This document shows, piece after piece, positions 31,191 through 41,177 of a DNA stretch of 64,000 nucleotides. A model generated the notes under the pieces. It was not told where the DNA came from, made no database searches, and saw nothing but the letters and a program-made list of their open reading frames with translations. The stretch's first letter is position 1; each line of letters starts with the position of its first letter. The translations under genes and the position numbers were made by a program. The stretch is from positions 558,001-622,000 of the forward strand of contig JAQMWT010000524.1 in assembly GCA_029834535.1 (NCBI GenBank). Direction: 5' to 3'. Source of the stretch: Chrysophaeum taylorii (taxonomy: Eukaryota > Sar > Pelagophyceae > Pelagomonadales > Pelagomonadaceae).

Positions 31191-32084
31191 GAATGGCTAC
31201 TTGAGCGCGGCTTGGTAGTGGCAGACCGTTTTTTTGTCGTTTGTTCCACTGGCATCTGTTGATCATCTGAGTCGACGTAGAATCGAACCTTGCCGCAGCG
31301 AACGGCTGTCTTCCAATCACCCCCCCCTTCTTGAGCTCGGCGAGGACCGGTTCCGGGGAAATTGGGGGGGCGCGCGACGCCTGGAGATATTTCTCATCGA
31401 AAGCAGAGTCGAGTTACATGTAAAGGTGCTGGGGAGACCGACGACGACGACGACGACGACGATCGGCGGTTGCGTCAAAAGTGTGAACTTCCTACTGACC
31501 CCGTGTGGTGTGGGAGACGGACAACGAAGTGCATCGATCGTGTCTGCGTCGGCGATCGCCGGCCTAGCGATAGGAAAAGCTGGCGTTTATTAGGCGTCTT
31601 CTTTATCTGCTTTGTCATCGTCGTCTTCTTCAGGAGGAGCTCGCCGTCTTCTAGTCGAAATGGATGATCGTCCCCAGCGGCGCGTTTTTGTCATCCACCC
31701 CGCGAGTCGAAGTTGCCCTCGAGGTCGCGTCGTTCAAGGAACTCTGAAATCTATCGAGCTGGGCGACTAAGTCAACCAACGTTTCGTCCAAGCCGTCTTG
31801 GAGATCACGACGTTCAGTTTCATGCTGGGTGTGCTATGCTGACGTCGATTCCCCTCGGCGAGTGGGCATGCTGCAATCGTATCGCCAGCAGTTTGCTGGT
31901 TTCTAAGTATGTTGAGGGAAAGCGCCTCGAGTTCGCTCCGCGTCCGAGCTCAGTATAGCATCAAATTATTTATCATGGCTCCGGCCAGGTAGTCTGGCTC
32001 CGGCGACGTGCCGCCGCGGTCAGCCGGCTGCGTCGTCTACGAGGAGGACGCGATGCCGCGTTGGCCAACCGGCTTCCTGAAGCA

Positions 32085-32152
32085 GAACGAACGCCAGTTG
32101 GACACGGCCCTTGGGCCCGAACGAACGCCAGTTGGACACGGCCCTTGGGCCC
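32085..32152 (+). repeat. 34 bp perfect tandem duplication
   Basis: The unit starting GAACGAACGCCAGTTGG and ending TTGGGCCC occurs twice head to tail (32085-32118, 32119-32152). The unit is not a multiple of three, so it would shift a reading frame. Confidence 0.9.
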
Positions 32153-33242
32153 TCCTGGTCGTGGTCGCGCTCGTGATCCCGCCGAAACCCCGCGGCCGCG
32201 TGACGCGTAGAAAGAAGGCCCGCGCAACCGAAGCTGAGGCCAGAATCGCCGAACTCGTGGCCAAGATCGAGGCGACCCGCGTCGCTCGAGGCTTTTCTGC
32301 CCCCTAGACGTCCGTCCTAACATCGCGTGCAGAGGTCACAGGCTGACGTGGTGTTATCGGGCCCTTACTTACTTTCTTCTCGTCATAGCCTGGTAAAAAT
32401 GAAAGGTCGCTTTTACTAACATTCCTGCCGGACGCTACCCCGCTGCAAACCACGCCCACCGTAGGTCCAACCGACAACCGAGCATAGCTTTTTGTCCACG
32501 GCGGGGGCGATTCTGCCTTTTCTTGGGGTCTACTAGAAGGAAAGGCCCGTCATAGGTTTTCTCTAGAGGTAGCACTGCTACGATTGCGACTGCTATAGGA
32601 GGGGGGAGGCGCTTTCGTGTGCACGCAGGAACATTATTTTTTAAAAAAAGGTCGACTCTTAAGAAGGGGGTGGTGCACAACCGAAATTGAAGAAGAAGAA
32701 GAAGAAGAAGAGAGAGTATCAAAATTCACGCATTGGTATTTTCGACAGTCAACACGACCACGGAACATAGATGAAATGTTGGTGAGGATTTATAATTTTA
32801 TTGTGGTCTGCGCCTACCTCCCAGGCTTTATTTTCAAAGAGTCAGAATCATGGATGAGCGCAGAGGGAAACAAGGAAGAAGCAAGAAGGCACAAAGCAGA
32901 CGTAGGGAGCAGAGCAAGAAGGCGCGATGTAAACAGAGTTCTTCAAAGGTATAAGAAAAGAGGCAGAGCGAGTATGGTTAGGAAGAAAGACTCCGTTGGT
33001 GACGCTTATCTGGACTAAAAATATACTCTTCGGCGTCAGTCACCCAGCGTCGATCGGAGCCCGAAGCCACCTTCGGAAGCGTCGATAGCGGACAACGAGA
33101 CGTGTACTTAAGTGCGATTTGGTCGCAGGAGCTCCTTCGCGTGGCGAGCGCCGTGGAACACGACTCGGATCGACGCGTCCTCGACCGACCACCCCGATGG
33201 GAGGCAGAATTTTTTGAAGTGCCATATCCTTGTGTTTGGAAT

Positions 33243-33560
33243 TTCAGAGCATTTAGCAAGCAGTGGTAAGTCACCTGGGAAACCATCCCGTCTCATCATG
33301 AGCGTCTGGAAGTATTTAATACGGGAAGTGAAAAGGTATGTTCCCTATATCCTCAGAACACGACAGGCGGCATCTAGAACTACTACACGAGAAAAGTAAA
33401 GTGTATAGTGCTACATACCTCGGGACGCGCTAGACCATGATGATGAGCTTAAGCACAAATCAGAGGACTATTTGATTGTGTAGAAAGGACGATGAAGGGT
33501 AAGGAAAAGATCACGTTCTCAACGGACGGATAAGGGTAAGAGGCAGCAGATTTCTCTGCA
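33243..33560 (-). repeat. 3' LTR of the 33-39 kb Copia element
   Basis: Matches 39203-39495 apart from substitutions and about 25 extra bases near 33464-33489. Its outer end reads TTCAGAG where the other LTR has TGCAGAG. Confidence 0.85.
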
Positions 33561-34372
33561 CCCCCTCGAGAGTCTTAAGCGCAAGGTGCGACTATAGAAC
33601 ATCTCTCGAGAAAGATGATGATGAAGAAAAAAAAAATGAGAATACAGTCTTGATGGTCGCAGAGGTCACATACGAAGCACCAAGAGTATAGAAGGGTCTT
33701 AGGACTTGGGCTTGGTGGAGCTGAGAGTCGATCTGACCCTTTTGAACAAAACATTAAGAAACACAGATACTACAGACAGTGTGTTAGGATTATCAATCAT
33801 CGTCAGCTTCTGCTGTAAGGCTGTAAGGTGGTGAACACCAATAGCTGAATGATGTGGTGCCAAGTGAAGGGTGAGTGCAAGTAGAGCATTCAGTATGGAT
33901 GGCGAAAGAGAATCTAGTTGAAAGGTGTCCAGTTGGTTTTTCCAAAAAGTTGGACTTGGCGAACGAAGATAGAAGAGTCTTCAGATTCACATGAGAGAGG
34001 ACGGAATGCTCTGAAGCATGAGAGCAACTTGTCACGTAGATGAAGGAGGTGATCGTCCGGGGAGGAGTGGTTGGCAGCATGTCGGTCATGAGCGGTGAGT
34101 GTTAAGCGAGACAACAGCTCTGTGATCTTGTACAGTGTTATAAGTAACACGTGGGTGTTGGCTGTAGGAGGGAAGAGCCGGTTCTCCAGGGAGGTGATTG
34201 AAGCAATGGCAGCCTCGGTAATATAGATTCGAAGAGTTTCCTGGCGTTGGTCGTCTTTACAAAACGCAGATTTTGTCGGCCCGTTTCGAGCATACATAGG
34301 GATATGAACAGAAAGTAGAGTTCCGTTCATGTGTCGTGACTGACTGACTGACATTTCCCAATTAATTATTGT

Positions 34373-34654
34373 GGTTAGCACCCGGAAAGTCCGCGCTGGG
34401 ATGGGGTTCGCTCGGTTGGGCAGAACGCGACGGACAGGTCGATTGTTCGTGGACCAACACGTCCGCGGCCTGCGACGCTTTCGCACGATCTCGCACAAGA
34501 CCGCGCGCAGTGGCGGTCCACCATCAACAAGTCCGTCCTCGTCCCTCGCCTCTGCCCCAACTGCGTGATTTTCCTCTGTGATACCGCACCGGCTCCTACC
34601 GGTCCGGCCTGGCTCCCATGCTCGGGAGAGGTCTGAAGTTAGTTAGTTAGTTAG
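34373..34654 (+). mobile_element. SINE-like element, copy 3 (5'-truncated)
   Basis: Begins inside the family consensus at GGTTAGCACCCGG and runs to the (TTAG)n tail. About 110 bp of the 5' head are missing, as expected from incomplete target-primed reverse transcription. No clear TSD is seen. Confidence 0.75.
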
Positions 34655-34757
34655 GTCGACTTGTTGACACAAGACGTCGAAATCAGCAAGCGAAGCAGAA
34701 GACGTAGGTAACGATAGCGAAGATATCTCCAGAGTAGCGTCTGGCGTGGAGTGTAAG

Positions 34758-34778
34758 TAGTTTAACGACGTTTCGGTC
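34758..34778. repeat. Repeated ~21 bp motif in Copia element, copy 1
   Basis: Core TTTAACGACGTTTCGGTC, one mismatch from the two other copies at 36018-36038 and 37922-37942. Confidence 0.7.
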
Positions 34779-36017
34779 AACGTTAAAAAAAAAGAGGGCG
34801 CAGGAAGTCTTAATGTTCTGCCTGAGTATAAGTGTGGCCGAACATTACATCCAGGAGTAACGGCGGTTTTGTATCATCTGAGGATGATACGTAGTCGTCA
34901 AGATGTTGTACCCACGATTGGGCAACAGTATTAATCACATGGTGGAATTTGGAGGGCTTGAACATAGCCTGAGCTTTGCGACTCTGTGTTCGAACAAGAG
35001 TTACAAGAAAGTTAAGATGCTCAAGGTGCATCTGTGTAATAAGCCGAAGATCCAGGCGAATGGCAGTTGAGTGGTGGGATCTGTGGCTGCATCGGATACA
35101 GATAGGATCAAATGAGCAAGTGACGGGTATTGCGTTAGTATGCTAGTCAAAAGAGTATATAACTCCTTTGGCAAATGATAGGTGCGTATGATGGTAGCGC
35201 GTATATGAGCAGCTGAGCGCGCATCACAAGGGAATTGGAAGGAAGTATCATTGCGAGCACATACGGTAGGTTGTAAAGGCACCTGATCAGTATTGTGACA
35301 AGCAAGGCAAATTCCTATAGTAGTAGCAGAGATGGGGATGTGACCATTCTTCTTATGGTCGTCCGTGTTGAGGTGACTCAGCACTTCAGTGGGGAGTTCA
35401 CGAGGTGTTTGTGCCTTGGAACGTACGTGGTCGAGACAAGGAAAGTCGGTTGTCCACGATCATTGAGGCACTGCGCACAAAAAAAAAACGACAAAATGAA
35501 ACGTTCGCGTTTGGGGGCCTCTATAGCAGCCAATAGAAGCAATAGCAGGAGCAGCTTCCCAAGGTATGGTAATGGGTAAGCGCATGGATATGAATGTGGT
35601 CAGGTCCACAAACAATGAAAAGTCAGTAGATTCATAGGGCAGTGTGAGTTCCACTCGCATAAAAGAAGAGAGAAATGGGGTGACAGGGACACGGAAGTTC
35701 TCAAGGAGAGAGATTCCTCGCTCGGAAGCAGCATAGTCAATACTGAGGCCGTCCTGGAACGTCAGCGACTGAGGTGAGATATGCACGGCTGGTGTCGGTG
35801 CAACCGCAGCAGCCTGTGTGGTAGCAGTAGTAGCAGTCATGGTTCGTTGCTTTTGCGACAACCTGGGGGAAGGTTCGGCCGTGGAGAGCGAGAAAGGACT
35901 GTCCTTCAACCGACTAGGGAGATGCCGCGGCCACGGGAGTGCCAAAAAAGGACATAAGCGACACTCACACGCGCACGAAAATTTGTGGCAAAAGAAGGTA
36001 GGGCCAGGGCTAGTGGC

Positions 36018-36038
36018 TAGTTTAACGACGTTGCGGTC
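36018..36038. repeat. Repeated ~21 bp motif in Copia element, copy 2
   Basis: Core TTTAACGACGTTGCGGTC, identical over 21 bp to 37922-37942. Confidence 0.75.
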
Positions 36039-36165
36039 ACTAGAGTTAGGCATCTTCAATCCTGTAAAGGCTTGTCATCAGAGGCATGATGTATACCGAG
36101 TAGAGAACGAAAAGTGGAGAACTCAGCAGCAAGTGGCTTTGTAAAAAAAAAACCATCAGCTACGT

Positions 36166-38085
36166 TTAGCTTGCCGGGAACATGATGGACTCGAATTTTC
36201 TGTAGCGAGATGTACTCACGGACTTAAACCATCTGGTCGACAGTGCCTTGGATCGAGAAGACCCATCTGGGTTATTAGAGGTGTGAACGGCGGCGACATT
36301 GTCAGACAAGAGAGGTAGGCTTCTAATGAAGCGCATATCTTCAGCAATTGGGTTGTCATTGTCATCGAAATCAACGGGATCAGCGGTGCTCTCACCACCA
36401 TTAACATTGTTGACGTGGAAGGTGGGGTTGACGACAAAGGAGAGTTCCAACAGCAGCTTGCGTAGCCTAACCGCTTTATCAGCACAAATACTGAGGGCTA
36501 TCAGCTCAGCTTCGAGTTGAGCAGGAGACAATCGGTTCAAGCTTGCTTTTCCAACCAGTAAGGCAGTTGAAAAGATAGAGGACAACCCGGTGGTAGATTT
36601 CCTATCTTCCTGTGCTAAGGAAGGGGCGTTGTCAGCGTCAACCATGGCGACTAAGGGATCAAACTGTCCAGTGGATACATCCTGCGGTTGGTAGTCGACC
36701 ACAGTGGAGAGATCAATTCGATTAGCGGAGACAGTGTGAAGGTGAGCTTCAATAGCATTACCTTTAGGATGGAACCAGAGGCGAAGTGAGCGGTTTTCCG
36801 GCTTCTTGAGGTAGCGAAGCAAATGCTCTAGCATTTGGACGTGAACATACGTAGGTGCATGCATACCACGCGAACATCTGCCCAAGGCTTGCGAGAAGTC
36901 AGGTCTGCAGGCCACTTGCATGAACACCAGCTTGCCAAGGAGGGTGGCAAAGTGCGAATTGATGTACAACTCTGTTTCAGAGCTGGGAGTGTCATCTTTA
37001 TACTTGAAGGACGATGACATAGGATATTTAAGCTGGGTCAGTTGCTGCAAGACAGGGTGATCAGCGAAGAGTTCATCCAGCTTGGCTTGCACATCCAGAG
37101 AAATGGATCCATCAGATGTACGACACACACGCATACCTAGAAGGGTATGGACAGGTTCAAAGTGCTCTACAGCATACCGTTTGTGAAGGGCATCCTGTAA
37201 CTCAGTACGAAGAGTGTCATCATTGGACACAATAACAATGTCGTCTACAGACAGACTGCATACGACGAACTTAGCATGTGCGGATACTCGAGCATATAGG
37301 CAAGAGTCCGGATGCAGGCGCTTGTAGCGGAAGGAGCCGTCTATCTCTTTGTTCCAAAGAGATGGTGATTGCCGAAGTCCATAAAGTGACTTCCGCAGTT
37401 TCGGTAGACGTCGGCCCTTGTACTTAGCGTCATCGGGGTCGATAAGCTTGATGCCGTCTGGTAACTGAACATAGACGTTGGCATCAATGTCAGACTGAAC
37501 GAAGGCGTTCGGGACGTCTGCATGGTAGACAGGCAACTGCTTGTGTGCTGCAATAGCCAGTAGTACCCGGATTGCGGTCATTGTGGCCATGGGGCTGAAG
37601 GTGCCAAAGAAATCGGCGCCAAGAGATGCTAGGAAACCGCGTAGCTCGAGGCGAGCCTTGTGCTCAACGTATTTGCCTGCAGAGTCTGTCTTAATCTTCA
37701 ACACCATCCTGCTGTCAATAGGACGAGAGACACCGTCGGGTAAGGAAAGTTTGAAGCAGCCAAAGCGGATAATGTCGTGGAGTTCCTTGGCGATGGCCTT
37801 GAGGTAGGCGTGCCTGTTTTCAGGCGACATACCGTGGAGGCACTTGAGTTTATATTCGTCAATGGAAACGTCCGCTTCTTGGACCTTATATTCGTCAGGA
37901 CCAACAGTGGTTGGTGAATGATAGTTTAACGACGTTGCGGTCGAGGCAGTGTGCGCAACTTCGGGATAAGCGGAAACAGCGTCAGTAGGAGTAGTAGGGG
38001 CAGATTCCAGTTGGATATGGATAGTAGGGTCGGTACGTAAGACCTGGGTGATAAGCTCTGTAGAGACCAGAAGGTATTCCTCCAA
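36166..38085 (-). CDS. Copia reverse transcriptase - RNase H (intact frame)
   Basis: A 639-codon frame without stops. It opens with the region before RT ('TTVGPDEYKVQEADVSIDEY'), then Copia RT blocks: 'RMVLKIKTDSAGKYVEHKAR', 'LRGFLASLGADFFGTFSPMA', 'YHADVPNAFVQSDIDANVYV', 'KSLYGLRQSPSLWNKEI', and the catalytic 'SVDDIVIV' in place of YVDD with both Asp kept. RNase H follows: 'AMVDADNAPSLAQEDRKSTT', 'EAELIALS' and 'LLSDNVAAVHTSNNPD'. No integrase or protease lies upstream in this copy, so the product would be an isolated RT-RH, if expressed. The frame may begin further upstream, since the gag fragment before it is in another frame. Confidence 0.88.
   Translation of the reverse strand: MEEYLLVSTELITQVLRTDPTIHIQLESAPTTPTDAVSAYPEVAHTASTATSLNYHSPTTVGPDEYKVQEADVSIDEYKLKCLHGMSPENRHAYLKAIAKELHDIIRFGCFKLSLPDGVSRPIDSRMVLKIKTDSAGKYVEHKARLELRGFLASLGADFFGTFSPMATMTAIRVLLAIAAHKQLPVYHADVPNAFVQSDIDANVYVQLPDGIKLIDPDDAKYKGRRLPKLRKSLYGLRQSPSLWNKEIDGSFRYKRLHPDSCLYARVSAHAKFVVCSLSVDDIVIVSNDDTLRTELQDALHKRYAVEHFEPVHTLLGMRVCRTSDGSISLDVQAKLDELFADHPVLQQLTQLKYPMSSSFKYKDDTPSSETELYINSHFATLLGKLVFMQVACRPDFSQALGRCSRGMHAPTYVHVQMLEHLLRYLKKPENRSLRLWFHPKGNAIEAHLHTVSANRIDLSTVVDYQPQDVSTGQFDPLVAMVDADNAPSLAQEDRKSTTGLSSIFSTALLVGKASLNRLSPAQLEAELIALSICADKAVRLRKLLLELSFVVNPTFHVNNVNGGESTADPVDFDDNDNPIAEDMRFIRSLPLLSDNVAAVHTSNNPDGSSRSKALSTRWFKSVSTSRYRKFESIMFPAS
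37922..37942. repeat. Repeated ~21 bp motif in Copia element, copy 3
   Basis: Identical to 36018-36038; it lies in a different codon phase, so protein conservation does not explain it. Confidence 0.75.
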
Positions 38086-38229
38086 GTCAGCCAGAGATGC
38101 AGAAGTAGCGCCAAACTCGGATGAGTTGTGATCAATAAAGCTGGTCGGCGCCAGGTACGTAAGTGCATATTGTAAGGAAGAAGTGCCGAAGGCAGCAGCG
38201 TGTTCAGTGAACGCAGATAAAAGGGGCTG

Positions 38230-38687
38230 AGGAAACGGGCATTGATTTCAGCACGTAATGCCTTGACTTCATAGTCGTAACAGACAGTAGCTAGCTGAGC
38301 TACTTCTGCATCAGGTAAGTTGGGGAAAGCATCGTTGGTGAAATGCCATTCCTGATACTCAGAGGGCAATTCATCAACAGCTAAACGGAGATCAGCAGCC
38401 CTATCGGTCTTCCATTCCAGGAAAACGCGATCGAGAATTTGATTCCGGAGGATCTCGTAGTCCTTGCATGACCGAGTGTATGCTTCGTACGAGTCGTACT
38501 CGAGGAAGGCATCGGCATGACTGGACCGTAACAATTGCTTAATATGCTTGATTTGCAAGGATACCTTGCGGGTCTGAAGCTGAAATCGATTTCCTTCGTT
38601 AAGAAACTCAACTACAGGAGCTTCGAGCTTCAATATATCCGCACCTATGATCGCCTTGGGTGCGGCTCGTGCTGCGTGTTCTGCCAT
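38230..38687 (-). pseudogene. Copia gag N-terminal fragment
   Basis: From the Met at 38687 ('MAEHAARAAPKAIIGADI'), homologous to the gag start of element A: 'TRKVSLQIKHIKQLLRSSHA' here against 'STKVSLQLEMLRRHMTSPYA' there, with 'DYEILRNQILDRVFLEWKTD' against 'EHEVDIIFSQWKSE'. Around 38230 the homology to gag stops and sequence homologous to the segment just before RT starts, in another frame. This is the joint of the internal deletion. Confidence 0.75.
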
Positions 38688-39187
38688 AGCAGTTGACGGG
38701 GAACCTGTGGGTTCCGTCACGCAGTTGACACTGTCTAGACATTCTAAGGGGGTCTGTCTATCGGTGTCTATGTACACTCATTCGTTATCGATGGGAAAAT
38801 GTCTATTTGACAACTGTGCAAGCTGTGAGTCGAGAGTAGTGTCGCTAAGCGTAGTCACTCAGGCAGCTGGTTAGGTTTGGTGCTCTTAAGGAGCTTGTTA
38901 AGTGCATTGCCATGGAATGTACAAGTGGACGTACCCAAAATATTCCATAACATGTGTGCAAGAGTGCAGGTTAGCCAACTTACACACACATCAACATTGA
39001 CATGACATTACGATACTATGAACAGGTGCACACAAGGTTACACGATCACGTGTGCAAAAATATGCTGTATACAGCCCAATGGTAATGGCGTTGACAAGCG
39101 TGTCACATGTCGAGGCTGGACCGGCGCGGTAACAGTCCAAAACACATAGGTTACGTGCATGTTGACACATGATTTCTCAGGGACCCG

Positions 39188-39202
39188 CCTGGGCCCATAA
39201 CC
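39188..39202 (-). promoter_or_regulatory. Primer-binding site for half initiator-Met tRNA
   Basis: Directly inside the 5' LTR, with no gap, the minus strand reads GGTTATGGGCCCAGG. This is complementary to the anticodon stem-loop of eukaryotic initiator tRNA-Met (CTGGGCCCATAACC), not to a tRNA 3' end. Drosophila copia primes with the same half-tRNA. It also fixes element orientation and the LTR edge. Confidence 0.85.
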
Positions 39203-39495
39203 TGCAGAGCATTTAGCAAGCAGTGGTAAGTCACCTGGGAAACCATCCCGTCTCATCGTGAACGTCTGGAAGTATTTAATTCGGGGAGTGAAAAGGTATG
39301 TTCCCTATATCCACAGAACACGACAGGCGGCATCTAGAACTACACGAGAAAGGTAAAGTGTATAGTGCTACATACCTCGGGGCGCGCTAGACCATGATGA
39401 TGAGCTTAAGCACAAATCAGAGGAAGAAGAAGGGTAAGGAAAAGATCACGCTCTCAACGGACGGATAAGGGTAAGAGGCAGCAGATTTCTCTGCA
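39203..39495 (-). repeat. 5' LTR of the 33-39 kb Copia element
   Basis: Has matching inverted ends TGCAGAG ... CTCTGCA. Outside it lies the TSD GGAAT (39496-39500), inside it the primer-binding site. Confidence 0.9.
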
Positions 39496-40379
39496 GGAAT
39501 ATTCCACAATTACCTGAGTAACATAGTTAGCGCGATGAATCGAATCCGACAACCGTGCACGCCTTCATGGCTCATACCAGCCAGAAGATGGTGATCCGGT
39601 GCCTGGAATTGGGCAGGACTCATTCGAGAGCGGGCGAGAAGCGCGTTGCGGCGAGTACTACATCCGGACGTGACGTCTGGAAGAGTAGAGACGGCAAGAC
39701 CAGTAGAAAGGTCGTCGGCAACTACTCGAAGATCTGCGAGGCAGTCCCCGACGTCAGTCGAGTCCGCCAGGGTTTCGAGGCGATGCCGCACCACTCCATC
39801 AAACACGGAATCCAACAGTGTGACGTCGAGCGTGACGCGGCCGAGCGAAGACCTTCGCGTGGTGGGGTCGCGAAGGTCAGAGCATCGCCGTTCCAATAAA
39901 AGCTGGCTCGACCCGGCGTAAATTTCAAGCGGGTGATTGAGATGGGGGGGGGTACTAACCCTAAATTAAATTTCCTATCTCTACGCCCTCGCAGATTGAA
40001 CTCGGTGATGAGCGAAATCTGGAACAAACAAAACAAATGTCTAGCCAGAGACAAATAGACGTTGAGTTGCGAGGAAGCGTGGAATGAGAAGTGTGCGAAG
40101 TGCACGAGAGAGATAGAAAAAAATAAAATAAAGAGCGGACGCTCGCGGAGAAGGCCGAGATCGACAACTCTGGCGTCTCACGTAAATTCCACCGGTACCA
40201 GCAGTCCGACGAGAGGTCTCTCTGGTCATCCTACTGCATCACATCTCCGCTTCTGAGTTTTCCGCATCGCGCTCCCCGGATTAAACTCCCGCGCACACCC
40301 CTCTCTGTACCTACGCAGCCACTCACATCCCTTGCGCGCACTTCCCCTTTCTTGCGGACGATTTTGATTAAAATCCCTC
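39496..40379. other. Region between Copia and LINE-like elements
   Basis: A 128-codon minus frame (39510-39896) has no recognisable domain. A short A/G-rich stretch precedes the LINE-like ORF. No RNA gene seen. Confidence 0.4.
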
Positions 40380-40849
40380 ATGCCAGAGGTTTTCGGCATC
40401 TTCCCCGATGTCGTCGCCCCTGCTGTCCGCTCCCGCCTCTACAGCCAACAACAATACAACCTCGCCCAACATTACGTCGTATGTGACACTCTCCCTACGC
40501 TCGATAGAGAGCGACTCTACGACGCCAAGACAATCAATCCCCTAGGGGTCGTTCTCTATATCGCCAACGCTCTTCACCTTTCCACACACACGTCGCCTGT
40601 CGATTTAAGCGCAGCGCAAGTCTACGCCGATTACCTCAATCACGCTCGCGACATCGACGCCACCATCATCCCGCTTGGCGCCGAGCTCCCGCCCGATCTC
40701 CCGGGCCCTGTACGCAGCTACGGCACCGTCGTTGTTGGCCTCTCTTTGGTTCCTTTGGTGAAGCCAGTGCGGCATGCCACGATCTCTAAGCCAGAAACTG
40801 CGCCGCGCAAATCGTAGCGCGGACGTGGGTGGAAGGTGGCTGTGCCAAC
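40380..40849 (+). pseudogene. LINE-like ORF C-terminal part, interrupted by Gypsy LTR
   Basis: The frame 40380-40817 ('EVFGIFPDVVAPAVRSRLYS', 'VDLSAAQVYADYLNHARDID', 'GPVRSYGTVVVGLSLVP') matches the LINE-like ORF at 26.9-27.7 kb. After a frameshift near 40775 the match continues ('CAAQIVARTWVEGGCAN') right up to 40849, where the Gypsy LTR begins. The remaining C-terminus is absent here, so the Gypsy element inserted into an older LINE copy. Confidence 0.65.
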
Positions 40850-41177
40850 TATGGCGGCACAGAAAAAAAAACACTCCCAACCCCCGGGTGACAAAGGGGG
40901 TACTCACCAACTCGCCCTAGACCGTACTGAACGAGGCAAACACGGACTCGGGGTCGGATATGCTCGCCACACACCTTGCTCACGCTCACCAAGCCTCTCA
41001 ACAAGATATGGAGAGATGGCATATGATAGCAAGAATGCTAAAAGAATGCTGCAAGATACGCTTCTCACGAGGGGGAGGTATGATGTCACTAGGAAAGTAG
41101 GAAAAGGCGTCCCGTTGAACGGGTATCAAGCCTCGAGAAGGGAGGGTAAGCCTTAGCGGTCAGGAGTTGCCGCCACA
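40850..41177 (-). repeat. 3' LTR of truncated Gypsy copy
   Basis: Reverse complement of the 322 bp LTR with small indels (about 328 bp); on the inner side the GGGGAGTCC purine tract is conserved. Confidence 0.85.

Larger units (their letters stand above)
30435..33237. other. Long region without a convincing gene
   Basis: About 2.8 kb with only short frames. It holds a (TTTC)n microsatellite (31139-31190), a (GAC)n run (31438-31462), a 34 bp tandem duplication (32085-32152) and a GAA-rich run (32688-32710). A 99-codon frame at 32008-32307 and a 133-codon frame at 32617-33018, both +, show no family motif and are not called as genes. Confidence 0.45.
33793..36059 (-). pseudogene. Third ORF of Copia element (unknown function), broken
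   Basis: Downstream of RT-RNase H. Pieces in order on the minus strand: 36059-35460 ('SLTFQDGLSIDYAASERGIS'), a frame break in a run of 9-10 T, a 'CAQC' pair followed by 'CLACHN' (possible zinc-binding four-Cys unit), 35384-34810 with 'HIRATIIRTYHLPKELYTLL', and 34360-33793. It is collinear with the region after RT in element A (55.8-59.0 kb; compare 'MCTKCFNK', 'CVMCNL', 'HMRAIILRLGKSIPINKML'). No known family is recognised. A SINE insertion at 34373 and frameshifts break it. Confidence 0.6.
33243..39495 (-). mobile_element. Ty1/Copia element, internally deleted, with LTRs and 5 bp TSD
   Basis: Direct LTRs at 33243-33560 and 39203-39495 bound the element, and the 5 bp duplication GGAAT lies directly outside (33238-33242 and 39496-39500). 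In element orientation the order is LTR, primer-binding site, gag N-terminus, RT-RNase H, a third ORF, purine tract (GAGGGGG), LTR. Comparison with element A (46-59 kb) shows that the gag C-terminus, protease, DNMT and integrase are missing, the joint falling near 38230. It could move only with help from a full element. A 5'-truncated SINE sits inside the third ORF. Confidence 0.9.

Noticed and set aside
32617-33018. 133-codon frame as a possible gene
   Set aside because: Starts in an A/G-rich simple-sequence stretch, no domain, no support from context.
39188-39202. A tRNA-Met gene fragment
   Set aside because: Only the anticodon arm is present and it abuts the LTR exactly, so it is a primer-binding site.
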